Shown: piece after piece, positions 55,884 through 64,000 of the stretch
How positions within the stretch are numbered: the first letter of the stretch is position 1
How the letters are laid out: every line of letters begins with the position of its first letter
From: Bradyrhizobium sp.
GTDB lineage: Bacteria > Pseudomonadota > Alphaproteobacteria > Rhizobiales > Xanthobacteraceae
DNA: 64,000 nucleotides
Assembly (NCBI RefSeq): GCF_027307225.1
Contig: NZ_DAHUXJ010000020.1
Span: 1-64,000, forward strand
Direction of reading: 5' to 3'
Program-made: the position numbers and the translations under genes
The notes under the pieces: model-generated
Seen by the model: only the letters and a program-made list of their open reading frames with translations
The model's database searches: none
Told to the model about the DNA's origin: nothing

Positions 55884-56595
55884 TTCTGTCAAGCGCGATC
55901 GCGACGAAGCCGAGCAGCGAAAGCGATCCGCCGGCCGCAATTAGGCAGTACGCAATAACCATCAAGCGTTCTTCAAATTGAAACGCCTTGCAACCGGATA
56001 GATCGCGAGTGAACTTTGATGTTGGAAAAGAATAGATTCAGGCGCTCACCAATTGAGGTCAGCCTAACTGATAAAATTTGACCGACAATCGAAAGAAAGA
56101 ACTAAGGTTAACGTGGGCTCTGGCAAACCGGTCGATCTTCCGCCTGACGTTGCCCGCGGGTTCGTTGCCGTCATGGGGGATTGTTTCACGCAAGAAGACC
56201 CCCACAAGCGCGACGCGAATCGCGGCACGTCAGCACATTGGATCACTTAGCCGATCAGCTCCCGGCATTCGCCAATTCTTGAGAGGGTCGTTGGCGGGCT
56301 TAAGTTCTTGGCGCTGCGTTTTCTGCCCCCCGGACAAACACCGCGGCGGCGTTGATTTTGCGCCCGGCACGCATGAGGATGAACCGAGCAATGTCTTCAC
56401 GGAACGTTGAAGCGCCTCTACGACACAACGATCGATTTTGTGGCTCGCTCCAAGCCGGGCGGCTTCTCTTTGTCGATATCGAGCTTGTGATACTCCCAAG
56501 GTCTTATTGCTCTGGCCAACACTTGTTGGAGAAACAAGCGTGTTTCTCCCCGGCTCTCTTAACTATGAGCACCCGCAGACGATAATGGGTTCGCG
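55884..56595. other. Gap without supported gene
   Basis: Frames on both strands run through here without ribosome sites, family motifs or palindrome elements. It may be decayed coding sequence. Confidence 0.35.
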
Positions 56596-56757
56596 ATGCG
56601 ATTTTTCATCTCGCCACGTGCGGTCGCCTCGATCTCGCGACGTCGACGAAAAACGATCGCCGAAAGCGTCTACGTCCTTGCGATTGCGACAGCCATGCTG
56701 GGATGGATCTGGTTGCTCACGTCGGTCGGCATAGATCTTGTAGATAGGATCCTTTGA
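56596..56757 (+). CDS. Small membrane protein, 53 residues
   Basis: MRFFISPRAVASISRRRRKT is followed by one helix (YVLAIATAMLGWIWLLTSVG) and a short DLVDRIL tail. The basic N-terminus would stay inside. No family and no strong ribosome site. Confidence 0.45.
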   Translation: MRFFISPRAVASISRRRRKTIAESVYVLAIATAMLGWIWLLTSVGIDLVDRIL

Positions 56758-57002
56758 CCGGCAACACCGAAGATGGTCGACGTGCTCAAGAACCACAACC
56801 TGTGAACCAGATCACAGACCGTCGCGTGCTGATCGCGTAGAAATCCGCGCCGATGGCAACCGGAACGTCCCCAAGGCATCATCATACCCGACCGTGTCCT
56901 TTCGCTATAGCTGTAGATATACTACGTTAGGGAACATGCTGACCGGAGGTGCACTACTGCGCAGATCGTCGCGCAACCGTGAGAAAGATTTTGCGTGGTC
57001 AC

Positions 57003-57197
57003 ATGACATCAAAGCAGAAAAAACGTAGCAGCTCGAAACCGAGAATCACTCCGCAAAGTCGTCTGGAGCGGCAAATGTCGGAGGTGATTTCGCTACGAGA
57101 AAAGGTTGCGCAGGCCGAGCTTGCGGCCCACCGGTATGGCACGCCGACTAGCGACCGAGCAGAACCGAACGATAGACGCCGGCCAACACAATTGTGA
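57003..57197 (+). CDS. Small helical protein, 64 residues
   Basis: MTSKQKKRSSSKPRITPQSR gives a basic N-terminus, then the helix ERQMSEVISLREKVAQAELA and a polar tail. The helix is shared with the 57-residue protein at 49300. The frame is open upstream to 56949. Unknown function, possibly nucleic-acid binding from its charge. Confidence 0.5.
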   Translation: MTSKQKKRSSSKPRITPQSRLERQMSEVISLREKVAQAELAAHRYGTPTSDRAEPNDRRRPTQL

Positions 57198-57529
57198 GCT
57201 AGGCCACGGGCTCCCAGTTGGCGACCCGGTAGGGAATAGCCCGCCGGGTCTTGGGCTAAATGAGCTGCTGAACAGCCCGCATCGCGCAAAAGATCATGCC
57301 CCATAGAGCAACGTTCACTTCAATGGCCACCAACATTGGTGCGCCCCCCACTTAAAGAATCCCCGATTCGCGTCGTCGACAGACTTTCAAAGGCGAATAT
57401 GGGAAGATTGTGGTTCGCAGATGCGAATGGCTATGCAACGCAGCCTATCAGCACTGCGCATTGTGCGCCTGAATCAACCATCCGACCGATGTGTCCCAGG
57501 ATCTCTGAGGGTTTTGCAAGCAGCCTAGA
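57198..57529. other. Gap without supported gene
   Basis: Nothing beyond short frames. It contains the dyad GGCTATGCAACGCAGCC at about 57429; no terminator with a T-run was seen. Confidence 0.3.
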
Positions 57530-57696
57530 CTAGTGGAGTGGATTTGACATTCGCTACCCATCGGCCGCGAATTCGCAGGGCGAATGTCAAATCCCAAACT
57601 CCACTAGAAACATATATTTGCTAGTGGTCCTTTGATTCTAACATTCGCAAAAGTGGCCGCTGAGAGGGGATGCGAATGTTAGAATCGGACCACTAG
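57530..57696 (+). repeat. CTAG palindrome doublet 6 (covarying sequence)
   Basis: A at 57530-57607 and B at 57621-57696 are both exactly CTAG-bounded, with a 13-base spacer AAACATATATTTG. Stems differ from all other copies (A GGATTTGACATTCGC, B GATTCTAACATTCGCA), each with an exact complement. B keeps the TTT bulge and A the right-arm CAA bulge. Confidence 0.88.
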
Positions 57697-57724
57697 TTCG
57701 GCGACGCAGACACCTCCTGATCGC

Positions 57725-58426
57725 CTACTCCTCCGCGATTTCAAACCGTAGGCCATCGCTGTTAAGGAAGAACGACGGCCCCAATCTGTTCGCGCTGAAT
57801 GCAGCTGCGGTCAGCATTCGTCCGAAGCACACACCGGTATCGATGTTGACCCGGTTGCACCGCACTTCCGGCGCAGCGTTCGTTGTCGGCGTGTGGCCGT
57901 GTACCACAAGGGCACCATGCCATTGCCGGGAAGAGAGAAACGGCTCTCTGATCCAGAGCAAATCGCCATCGATCTGCTCGATCAGCGGGATTCCAGGACG
58001 CACTCCCGCATGTACAAAGAAGCGCTCTCGCTCGTGGATCCGAATTGGCAAGTTGCCGATCCAGGCAAGATGGTCGGGCGGCAGTTCGGCTGGGTCACCC
58101 AATCCGTAGGCATCTAGCGTGGCATCCCCACCGTTACTAAACCACCGCAAAAGGTCTGCGTCGGATCGCTCGGGGTCAGCTGCGGTGAGGAGCATCTCGT
58201 CATGATTTCCCCGCAAGCAGCGAAGACGGCATTGTCCGGCTGCTTGCTCTTTCATTAAAAACGCGACGACTTCGTTCGAAGCGGGCCCCCGATCAACGTA
58301 GTCGCCCAAAAAGATAAATTCATGCTCGACGCTGCCCGCGCTTTTCCGGCACAATTCAAACAATGACCGCAATTCATCAATGCAGCCGTGAACATCGCCT
58401 ATCGCAAATGTTACCGAGGTACTCAT
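57725..58426 (-). CDS. Serine/threonine-type (PPP/ApaH-like) metallophosphatase
   Basis: 233 residues with all motifs of the calcineurin-like fold: FAIGDVHGC, FLGDYVDRGP, CLRGNHDEML, a downstream FVHAGVRPG and VVHGHTP. These residues hold two metals. The size fits bacterial PrpE or protein-phosphatase 1-type enzymes or a diadenosine tetraphosphatase relative. No Shine-Dalgarno is evident before ATG 58426. It lies 28 bp from palindrome doublet 6 at its 3' end. Confidence 0.93.
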   Translation of the reverse strand: MSTSVTFAIGDVHGCIDELRSLFELCRKSAGSVEHEFIFLGDYVDRGPASNEVVAFLMKEQAAGQCRLRCLRGNHDEMLLTAADPERSDADLLRWFSNGGDATLDAYGLGDPAELPPDHLAWIGNLPIRIHERERFFVHAGVRPGIPLIEQIDGDLLWIREPFLSSRQWHGALVVHGHTPTTNAAPEVRCNRVNIDTGVCFGRMLTAAAFSANRLGPSFFLNSDGLRFEIAEE

Positions 58427-58551
58427 GAGACCATTTTATCGCATCTCTTTAGCGAGCTCAGCACAGCATTCGTTGGACCAGCGAGCAGATGTTTCGAGAA
58501 GAAGCGTTAGCTGCCTGACCCGCGTGACCGCAAACTCCCTATTCGTTGGGC

Positions 58552-59256
58552 CTATCGCTTCTTTTCGTTGGCTCGATCAATCCGAGCCCGAAGCGTTGCA
58601 AGATCGGTGAATGTATCTGCTTGCCGCCGCAGGTCATCGGCGATCATTGGCGGTTCACAGCTAATTGTCGACACGATCGTGACCTTGATGCCCCTTCTCT
58701 GCATCGCGGCAACTAGTGCGGCGAATTTGAAGTTCCTATCAGTTTCGCGGTGAGTTCGTTATAGGAACTTCAAATTCAAAGCCGCACTAGCATCAATAAG
58801 TTGCTAGAGCTCCCTTGATTCCGAAGTTCGCATCGGATGGGCCGCAATAGCTTGCGAACTTCGGAATCGGAGCTCTAGTGCGCAAAAGTCGCCATCTCCC
58901 GAAAACAGCACCATCCGATCGATGTAATCCGCTAGCCCTAATGCGTCGACCGCCAGCTCGACACCCATGCTTCCCTTGACCTTGCGATGTCCATTAGCAT
59001 CAGTGAACTCCTTGGCGGGCTTTGTGACTACCGTATAGCCATTGTAATCGAGCCAATCGGTCAACGGTCGAAGTGGGGAGAATTGCTGGTCATCCTCTAC
59101 GATGGCCGTGTAATAGAGCGCCCGCAAAAGCCGGCCGCGGCCCGCAAACTCCCGAAGCAATTGCCTATAGTCGACTTCAAAACCAAGAGCCTTGACCGAC
59201 GCATGGAGATTGGCGCCGTCGATGAAAAGCGCAATTTTCCCCGAGCCCGCCTGCAT
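58552..59256 (-). pseudogene. NYN-domain (LabA/DUF88-type) nuclease gene, split by a palindrome doublet
   Basis: The 5' part (59256 down to 58879) encodes MQAGSGKIALFIDGANLHAS, the YYTAIVEDD and VKGSMGVELAVDAL segments and the catalytic SGDGDFCAL. A palindrome doublet then interrupts. In-frame coding resumes at 58712 with VAAMQRRGIKVTIVSTIS, continues PPMIADDLRRQADTFTDL and stops at 58552. Removing 162 bp that includes one CTAG rejoins CAL to VAAMQ with no frame change. As it stands the reading frame runs into the element and stops at 58804, giving a truncated 150-residue protein ending in element-derived residues. Confidence 0.9.
58713..58878 (+). repeat. CTAG palindrome doublet 7, inserted in the NYN gene
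   Basis: A at 58713-58790, spacer CATCAATAAGTTG (13 bases), B at 58804-58878, all four ends exactly CTAG. Stem A TTTGAAGTTCCTAT, stem B TTCCGAAGTTCGCA. A has a CAAA bulge in its right arm and B an unpaired stretch (CTT, from CCCTTG) in its left arm. It is the best-preserved copy and has a known empty-site reconstruction, so it defines the element as 162 bp plus a CTAG at one end. Confidence 0.92.
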
Positions 59257-59431
59257 TCAACGCCTCTTCAAACTGCAGATGGAAGGATTTCAGCGGGCGA
59301 CGAAGCCCACTTCGAAGCCAAACGACTTCGTCCAGCTATGAGGCGATTTTGGGTAACTATCTACTTTGAGCTTAGGCCAGTCCGTTTCACGGTTAATGCC
59401 AACATAATCGCACGGGCCGAATTCTGTCAGA

Positions 59432-59598
59432 CTAGAGCTCCGATTCCGAAGTTCGCAAGCTATTGCGGCCCCTCCGATGCGAACTTCGGAATCAAGGGAG
59501 CTCTAGCAACTTATTGTTTTGAGTAGCGGCTTTGAATTTGACGTTCCTATAATGAACTCACGGCGAAACTGATAGGAACTTCAAATTCGCCGCACCAG
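59432..59598 (-). repeat. CTAG palindrome doublet 8 (reverse orientation)
   Basis: B at 59432-59506 (CTAG both ends), a 16-17-base spacer CAACTTATTGTTTTGAG, then A to 59598 (outer end CCAG). It is nearly identical in reverse complement to doublet 7. It lies 175 bp upstream of the NYN start and 105 bp from the stop of the gene at 59704. Confidence 0.88.
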
Positions 59599-59703
59599 GG
59601 GGCAATCATGGCAGATAGCCGCGTGCTCCCTGCCCCTCTCTCAGTCACAGCGATCTCTGCGATCATTGCAGCGGTAGGCCAGCTTTTCCACGGTGTAAGT
59701 TTT

Positions 59704-60015
59704 TCAGCCTGCGTCCCGTTGAGTTGCAGAGCGGCGCACACGCGGCACGAACTGGGCGAATACAGTTCTTATCCGCGCTTGCGGAGTCAAATCGGCGGCC
59801 GGCACGTCTTCTGACGGGGCATTGACGACGTCAGACGCCCTGCCGGTGAAGGAATCGGTTGCCAGAAAGCGCTCATCCGGGACCTGTACTGCCCCCAACC
59901 AGGATGTGATCGCCGGCAAGCGACAGCTCTCGTCCGGGCCGAAAATAATATGACTAACGAATAGCAACGCAGCGACAACCGGCACCGCAATGGTGGTCTC
60001 TTTTAAAGTGGACAT
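59704..60015 (-). CDS. Small exported or anchored protein, 103 residues
   Basis: The chosen start gives MSTLKETTIAVPVVAALLFV as an N-terminal helix, then SHIIFGPDESCRLPAITSWLG and a polar C-terminus rich in Asp/Ala/Arg (APSEDVPAADLTPQARI). The frame stays open upstream. Small proteins with this MSTLKET-type start occur widely in Bradyrhizobium as I recall. Unknown function. Confidence 0.68.
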   Translation of the reverse strand: MSTLKETTIAVPVVAALLFVSHIIFGPDESCRLPAITSWLGAVQVPDERFLATDSFTGRASDVVNAPSEDVPAADLTPQARIRTVFAQFVPRVRRSATQRDAG

Positions 60016-60539
60016 GTTATCCAGGCCTCTAACGCTCCAGGCATGATGCGACGGCCGCCATAAACGCTGCCCTAAACAGCAGGCCCAATATGCCGTGGCG
60101 GTTACTCGCCGATTAGCCAACAGAGGAAATTTTTGGTGACCGCCGAGGACCGATGCAGCGGCGTCAGCAGGGCGCTCAATTGATCGTTTGCTGTCACGGA
60201 TCTCGCCGTCCACGCATAGCAAGGCAAAATGGCCGGCGATGAAAGCCCTCTACATCTTGCTTATCCCTTAATCTCAGCCCTGTTTGCCAGACCAACGGCG
60301 ACTGCATCGAAGATCGGCGAGGAGGATCGCGTGAATCACAACGTTCTGGTCGTTCAAGTCAAAACATCCGCGATTCCAATTGCCCATCGACGTCGCCGCA
60401 CTAACGGTAGAACTGCGGTGCCGAAGCTGTCGCTGGGTCAGCGTCGCTTGCCTATTCTGGAGCACTAGCCTGCTATATATTTCAACTCATTTTATAGCGC
60501 CAAAAAATAAGCGACTGCTTCCTGTACGGGAGCTTGATC
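60016..60539. other. Intergenic with the leader of the 60540 gene
   Basis: 60430-60522 resembles 55466-55559 (for example TCGCTGGGTCAG, then ATAGCGCCAAAA and GCGACTG). The stretch directly precedes the ribosome site GGGAG of the next gene, so promoter or 5' UTR signals probably lie here. No gene is supported. Confidence 0.4.
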
Positions 60540-60710
60540 ATGCAAGTCGATTCAGACGTAGCGGCAGTTGATGTCGCATTGATTAGCGACACCCCATCAA
60601 ATCAGCAGGCAGATCCCGACGCGGACAACGAGAGGGCCGTCGTTGCCAATGACAATGGAAAGCGCTGGCCACCGATCGCTTTTCCTGAAGATTGGTACGC
60701 GTCCTTTTGA
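60540..60710 (+). CDS. Small acidic protein, 56 residues
   Basis: GGGAG is seven bases before ATG 60540. The chain reads MQVDSDVAAVDVALISDTPS and ends VVANDNGKRWPPIAFPEDWY-ASF. The 'VANDN...WPP' tail is a recurring feature of small Bradyrhizobium-type proteins, supporting a real gene. Function unknown. Confidence 0.65.
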   Translation: MQVDSDVAAVDVALISDTPSNQQADPDADNERAVVANDNGKRWPPIAFPEDWYASF

Positions 60711-60911
60711 GGGACCGCCGCGCTGGCACGGTAATTCGATGCCGTTAGCCAGCCAAGTCAGACAAAGGCTGACGGTGTGGGGTCGTCTGCAATTCGCCCT
60801 AACGGTCGGCATCTATTAGCCGAGTGCTGGAGGTCCTAATTCCTGGCCAGATAGGTAACGTTACCGGAGCGAAGGAAAGCCCGAGTTGCCCGAGAGGTGT
60901 AGAGTCCACCA

Positions 60912-61172
60912 ATGGCTCTGCACTTTCACCACGCACTTGATCGCCTGGAGATATGGAGCGCCGCCAGCGGTGGCTTTTCATTCGTAATAAGCCATGAGAG
61001 CAACGCCGGAGAGGGCTTTCACGGACGCCTTGGCTTCATGGCGACATGGCGACCGCTCTACAAAAACATAGGCGCTATCAAAATCGCGGGAGCGCCCTTC
61101 AAGACATTTGCTGATGCCGAGCAAGCCTGCAATAGAACATTGGAGTATCTAACCACCGAGACGAAGCGATAA
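60912..61172 (+). CDS. Small soluble protein, 86 residues
   Basis: MALHFHHALDRLEIWSAASG is followed by GGFSFVISHESNAGEGFHG, TWRPLYKNIGAIKIAGAPFK and TFADAEQACNRTLEYLTTET. Mixed alpha/beta composition, no membrane or signal segment. Coding is well supported by composition, but no family is recognised. Confidence 0.68.
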   Translation: MALHFHHALDRLEIWSAASGGFSFVISHESNAGEGFHGRLGFMATWRPLYKNIGAIKIAGAPFKTFADAEQACNRTLEYLTTETKR

Positions 61173-61502
61173 GCGGTTCGGCTGACTGCTAGGCCACATT
61201 CCGGCTCGGTCTACAGGCCGGTGCTACAATTTGCCAGTCCGTGAACTGAAAGCGAATGTGAACCATGACGCCGTCCTTGTCGGGCGCAAGATCAGCAAAG
61301 CTGAATGCGTGCGGGACCGCTCGCTCCAATCGCACCGCTTCGTTTCAATCGGAACCTCCTTATTGGAAGCACCGCTCACAGGAAGATGGAAAATTTTCCG
61401 GGAATTATTAGCACGCCAGAAATCAAAATTACGAATGGCGCGAAGAAACTACTGGCTTTCGAGCTAAATTAAGAGCGGTCCCGCTGGGACCATCACTTCG
61501 AC
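61173..61502. other. Gap before the terminator
   Basis: A 78-residue plus frame (61231-61467) has no ribosome site or features and is not called. GGTCCCGCTGGGACC near 61482 is a short hairpin. Confidence 0.35.
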
Positions 61503-61533
61503 CCCACCGTGTTCTCAGCGCGGTGGGTTTTTT
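61503..61533 (+). terminator. Rho-independent terminator
   Basis: CCCACCG (61503-61509) pairs with CGGTGGG (61521-61527), followed by TTTTTT. It would end plus-strand transcripts from the small genes at 60912 or earlier. Confidence 0.75.
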
Positions 61534-61624
61534 CTGCTCGCGCCAAGCACATTTGGTGAATTAGAACCCTGTCTGATATGCAGCCCTTACGCCTCGGTCC
61601 CCGAAGCTAAGGCGTTAAGAGTCG

Positions 61625-61657
61625 GCTCCGCTTCATCGTCCGCGAGGCGGAGCTTTT
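61625..61657 (+). terminator. Second terminator-like hairpin
   Basis: GCTCCGC (61625-61631) pairs with GCGGAGC (61647-61653), followed by TTTT. Backup terminator for plus-strand transcription running toward the convergent aconitase gene. Confidence 0.5.
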
Positions 61658-61685
61658 CAAGCAAAAAGCCCTGGATGCGGAGAGG

Positions 61686-63625
61686 CTATGCCGCGGCTTG
61701 CGATTCATTCCTGCGCCAATTGATCAGCCCGCCAGCCAGAATCACATCGATCTGCAGCGCGGTAAGGCCGTGGCGCGCCCGCACGGCCCAGCGGCAATCG
61801 AGTGTAATGTCCTCACCGCTCTTGAGGACGCGGCGCAGATTGTCGGCACGCAGGACATCGTCCTTCTGTAAACGATCGTAATCGGCCTCGTTGACGAACG
61901 TCAGGGGCAGAATGCCGTAATTGACGAGATTCTGGCGGTGAATTCGCGCGAAGCTCTTCGCAAGAACCACTCTCAGGTCCAGGTTTCGCGGCGCCGCAGC
62001 CGCATGCTCGCGCGAGGAACCCTGGCCATAGTTGCGCCCCGCGACGACGCTGTGTCCGCCGCGCGCCGCACGCGCGCGCTCGGCGTAGCCGCGATCGATC
62101 CGCTCAAAGGCGAAGTCGCCGATCCTCTGGATGTTGGAGCGATAGGGAAGCACCCTGGCGCCGGCGGGGAGAATTTCATCGGTTGAAACATCGTCCCCCA
62201 TTTTCAGGAGAACCCTCAGCTCAAGCTGGTCGGGAAGCGGATCGAAATCCGGCAGCGAGCGGATGTTCGGACCTTTGACGAGTTGGACAGTTCGCGCCTG
62301 TTCCGCCGCGAGCGGGGCTCCAAAGAGTTTCATGTTCAGCGTCGGCCGGACGGGATTGTACAGTTCAGGGCAGGACTTCGTCAGCGTTCGCGGATCGGTG
62401 ATGCGTCCCGCGAGCGCCGAAGCCGCCGCGGTTTCCGGCGAGCAGAGAAACACCGAATCCTCCTCGGTGCCCGACCGGCCGGGAAAGTTGCGCGGCGTGG
62501 TGCGAAGCGAATTGCGCCCGACCGCGGGCGCCTGGCCCATTCCGATGCAGCCGTTGCAACCGGTCTGATGGATCCGCGCGCCGGCTGCGAGCAACGCCCC
62601 GAGCCGGCCGTCGACGACCAGCGCCTCCAGCGTGTCGCGCGACGTCGGATTGATGTCGAACGACACATCGGCCGGGACATGGCTGCCGCGAACGATTTCT
62701 GCGGCAACGGCAAAGTCGCGCCAGCCGGGATTGGCGGATGATCCGATATAGGCCTGGTAGATCGGTTGGCCCGCAACTTCGCTCACACCGACGACATTGC
62801 CGGGACTCGACGGCGTCGCGATCAGCGGTTCGAGCTTCGACAGGTCGATCGAATCTTCCTCGTCATAACTGCATGCATTGTCGGCAACGATTTCCTGCCA
62901 GTCACGAGCCCGGTCGCTGGCCTCCAGAAAACGGCGCGTCTTGCGGTCGGACGGAAACACCGTGGTGGTTGCCCCCAACTCGGCACCCATGTTGGCGATG
63001 ACGTGCCTGTCCATCGCGGACAGCGCGTCGAGCCCGGGTCCGAAATATTCGATCACCTTGCCGACGCCGCCGGTGACGCCGTGGCGTCGCAACATCTCGA
63101 GGATGACATCTTGGCGCTCACCCAGGGCGGCAACTTGCCGGTGAACTCGACACCGAGTACGGCGGGCATCGTCGTGGGAAACGGCTCACCGCTGATGGCG
63201 AGCGCAACGTCAAGACCGCCGGCTCCGATCGCCAGCATTCCAAGCGCTCCCGCCGCCGGCGTGTGACTGTCGGAGCCCAGAAGGGATTTGCCAGGCTTGC
63301 CGAAATGCTGCATGTGCACCACATGGCTGATGCCGTCGCCGGCGCGCGAGTACCACAAGCCGAAACGGCGGCAGGCGCTCTCCAGAAAGAGATGATCGTC
63401 GGCGTTCAGGTGGTCGGCTTCCAGCAGGTTGTGATCGACATATTGCGCGCTGAGTTCCGTACGCGCGCGATCCAGGCCGATCGACTCCAGCGCCAGCATC
63501 ACCAGCGTGCCGGTCGCATCCTGTGTGAGCGTCTGATCAATGCGGATCAAGATGGGCTCGCCCGGACGCATCTTGCCGTGTACGAGATGGGCCGAGACAA
63601 GCTTCTGGGTAACATTCTGTGGCAT
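61686..63625 (-). pseudogene. Aconitase/isopropylmalate-dehydratase family gene with one-base deletion
   Basis: A ~646-residue monomeric aconitase-type protein. The 5' frame starts MPQNVTQKLVSAHLVHGKMR and has LIRIDQTLTQDATGTL, LLGSDSHTPAAGALG and VLGVEFTGKLPPWVSAK. The frame then shifts: one C is missing between 63110 and 63111 on the plus strand. The second frame resumes MLRRHGVTGGVGKVI and holds the 4Fe-4S motif HQTGCNGCIGMGQAP, KMGDDVSTDEILPAG and GRNYGQGSSREHAA. Everything else is intact, so either the gene broke very recently or the base is a sequencing error. It isomerises a citrate-like acid; the precise substrate is not certain. Confidence 0.9.
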
Positions 63626-64000
63626 CTGCACAGCCTCTCGGACTGCGATGTCCCCGCTTCCCCATCGTGTTTGGATATTGATGCTCAGGCGCACTACCTG
63701 GTGCCAATGTAATGCGCGTTGACGCGTTACGTTCCCTTCGGGCGATGTTCGACTGCCTGATGCTAGCCGTCGGCAGAGCTTCGCGACGGCTCAGGCGATG
63801 TTCACGTTGAAACCCGGGCCGGCGGCTGACCTAAACCGAAGCGGTGGAACAGGGCATAGAAGCAGAGTTCCCTAAACCGCCCGCCGATGCGTTGAAACAT
63901 CGTGCGAATAGCGAGTACAATTCATGACGTCGGAAAATGCAGCAGCTCTTAGCACTGCCGGGTCGCGCTCGCCCTTCGCCGCACAGGCTAAAATGTTAGA
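63626..64000. other. Upstream region of the aconitase-family gene
   Basis: No gene is supported; the short frames are antisense-like. GAGAGG lies near 63637 as a possible ribosome site. Any promoter should lie in the next ~100 bp. Confidence 0.4.

Noticed and set aside
44880..59598. Palindromes as a CRISPR array or integron attC sites
   Set aside because: Copies are dispersed by kilobases with no regular spacers, no cas or intI genes, and no attC core sites.
44880..59598. Palindromes as ordinary transcription terminators
   Set aside because: No T-run follows the stems, several lie in promoter regions or inside a gene, and two long hairpins always come as a unit.

Overview
The window is GC-rich alphaproteobacterial DNA, most like Bradyrhizobium or a near relative in the Nitrobacteraceae. 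The pointers are the housekeeping neighbours (Mrp/ApbC, a DUF1289 protein next to a retropepsin-like protease, DusA), two DUF2336 proteins, many 43-60-residue proteins with 'VANDN'-type motifs, and the GC-rich palindromic repeat near 1.2 kb. This assignment is inference from gene content; no rRNA or tRNA gene was seen.

Layout. 1-8.4 kb is core-like: the 5' part of a TRAP-transporter binding protein, Mrp, a VOC protein, a beta-hydroxyacid dehydrogenase, two tandem small exported proteins, a sensor kinase, DUF1289, an aspartic protease and DusA. 8.76-30.95 kb, all on the minus strand, is one large catabolic cluster. It runs from a LivK-type binding protein and an AraC regulator into 18 tightly packed or overlapping genes: LivH, LivM, LivG, a LivF ATPase fused to a Tm-1-like domain, a Tm-1-type TIM barrel, a giant flotillin, two SRPBCC proteins, CoxM, CoxS, a molybdopterin subunit split into two genes, CoxD-like MoxR, CoxE-like VWA protein, amidohydrolase, metallo-beta-lactamase-fold hydrolase, an SMP-30/isochorismatase fusion and an AzoR-like flavoprotein. 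It reads as uptake, molybdenum-dependent hydroxylation and hydrolytic opening of an unknown, probably cyclic, substrate.

31-43.4 kb holds a CDGSH protein, an M20 amidohydrolase, a TRIC-type channel, an MFS transporter, an SDR/GH15 pair, and a six-gene plus-strand operon (GMC oxidoreductase, DoxX, cupin, SMP-30, VOC, SMP-30) that looks like membrane-linked oxidation of a sugar or polyol to a lactone followed by hydrolysis.

43.5-61.6 kb is an accessory region of mostly small or uncharacterised genes: two DUF2336 proteins, a cyclase-SUMF1 fusion, a DUF4399 protein, a PPP-type phosphatase and many 43-160-residue proteins. It is peppered with a striking repeat: two long palindromes of about 75-79 bp, bounded by CTAG, joined by a 13-17 nt spacer. 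Seven doublets, one single palindrome and one fragment lie between 44.9 and 59.6 kb. One doublet has split an NYN-domain nuclease gene, and removing 162 bp with one CTAG restores the reading frame exactly, so the element is or was mobile. 61.7-63.6 kb is an aconitase-family gene broken by a one-base deletion, or by a sequencing error.

The best candidates for something undescribed are the CTAG palindrome doublet family and the flotillin/Tm-1/split molybdo-hydroxylase operon.
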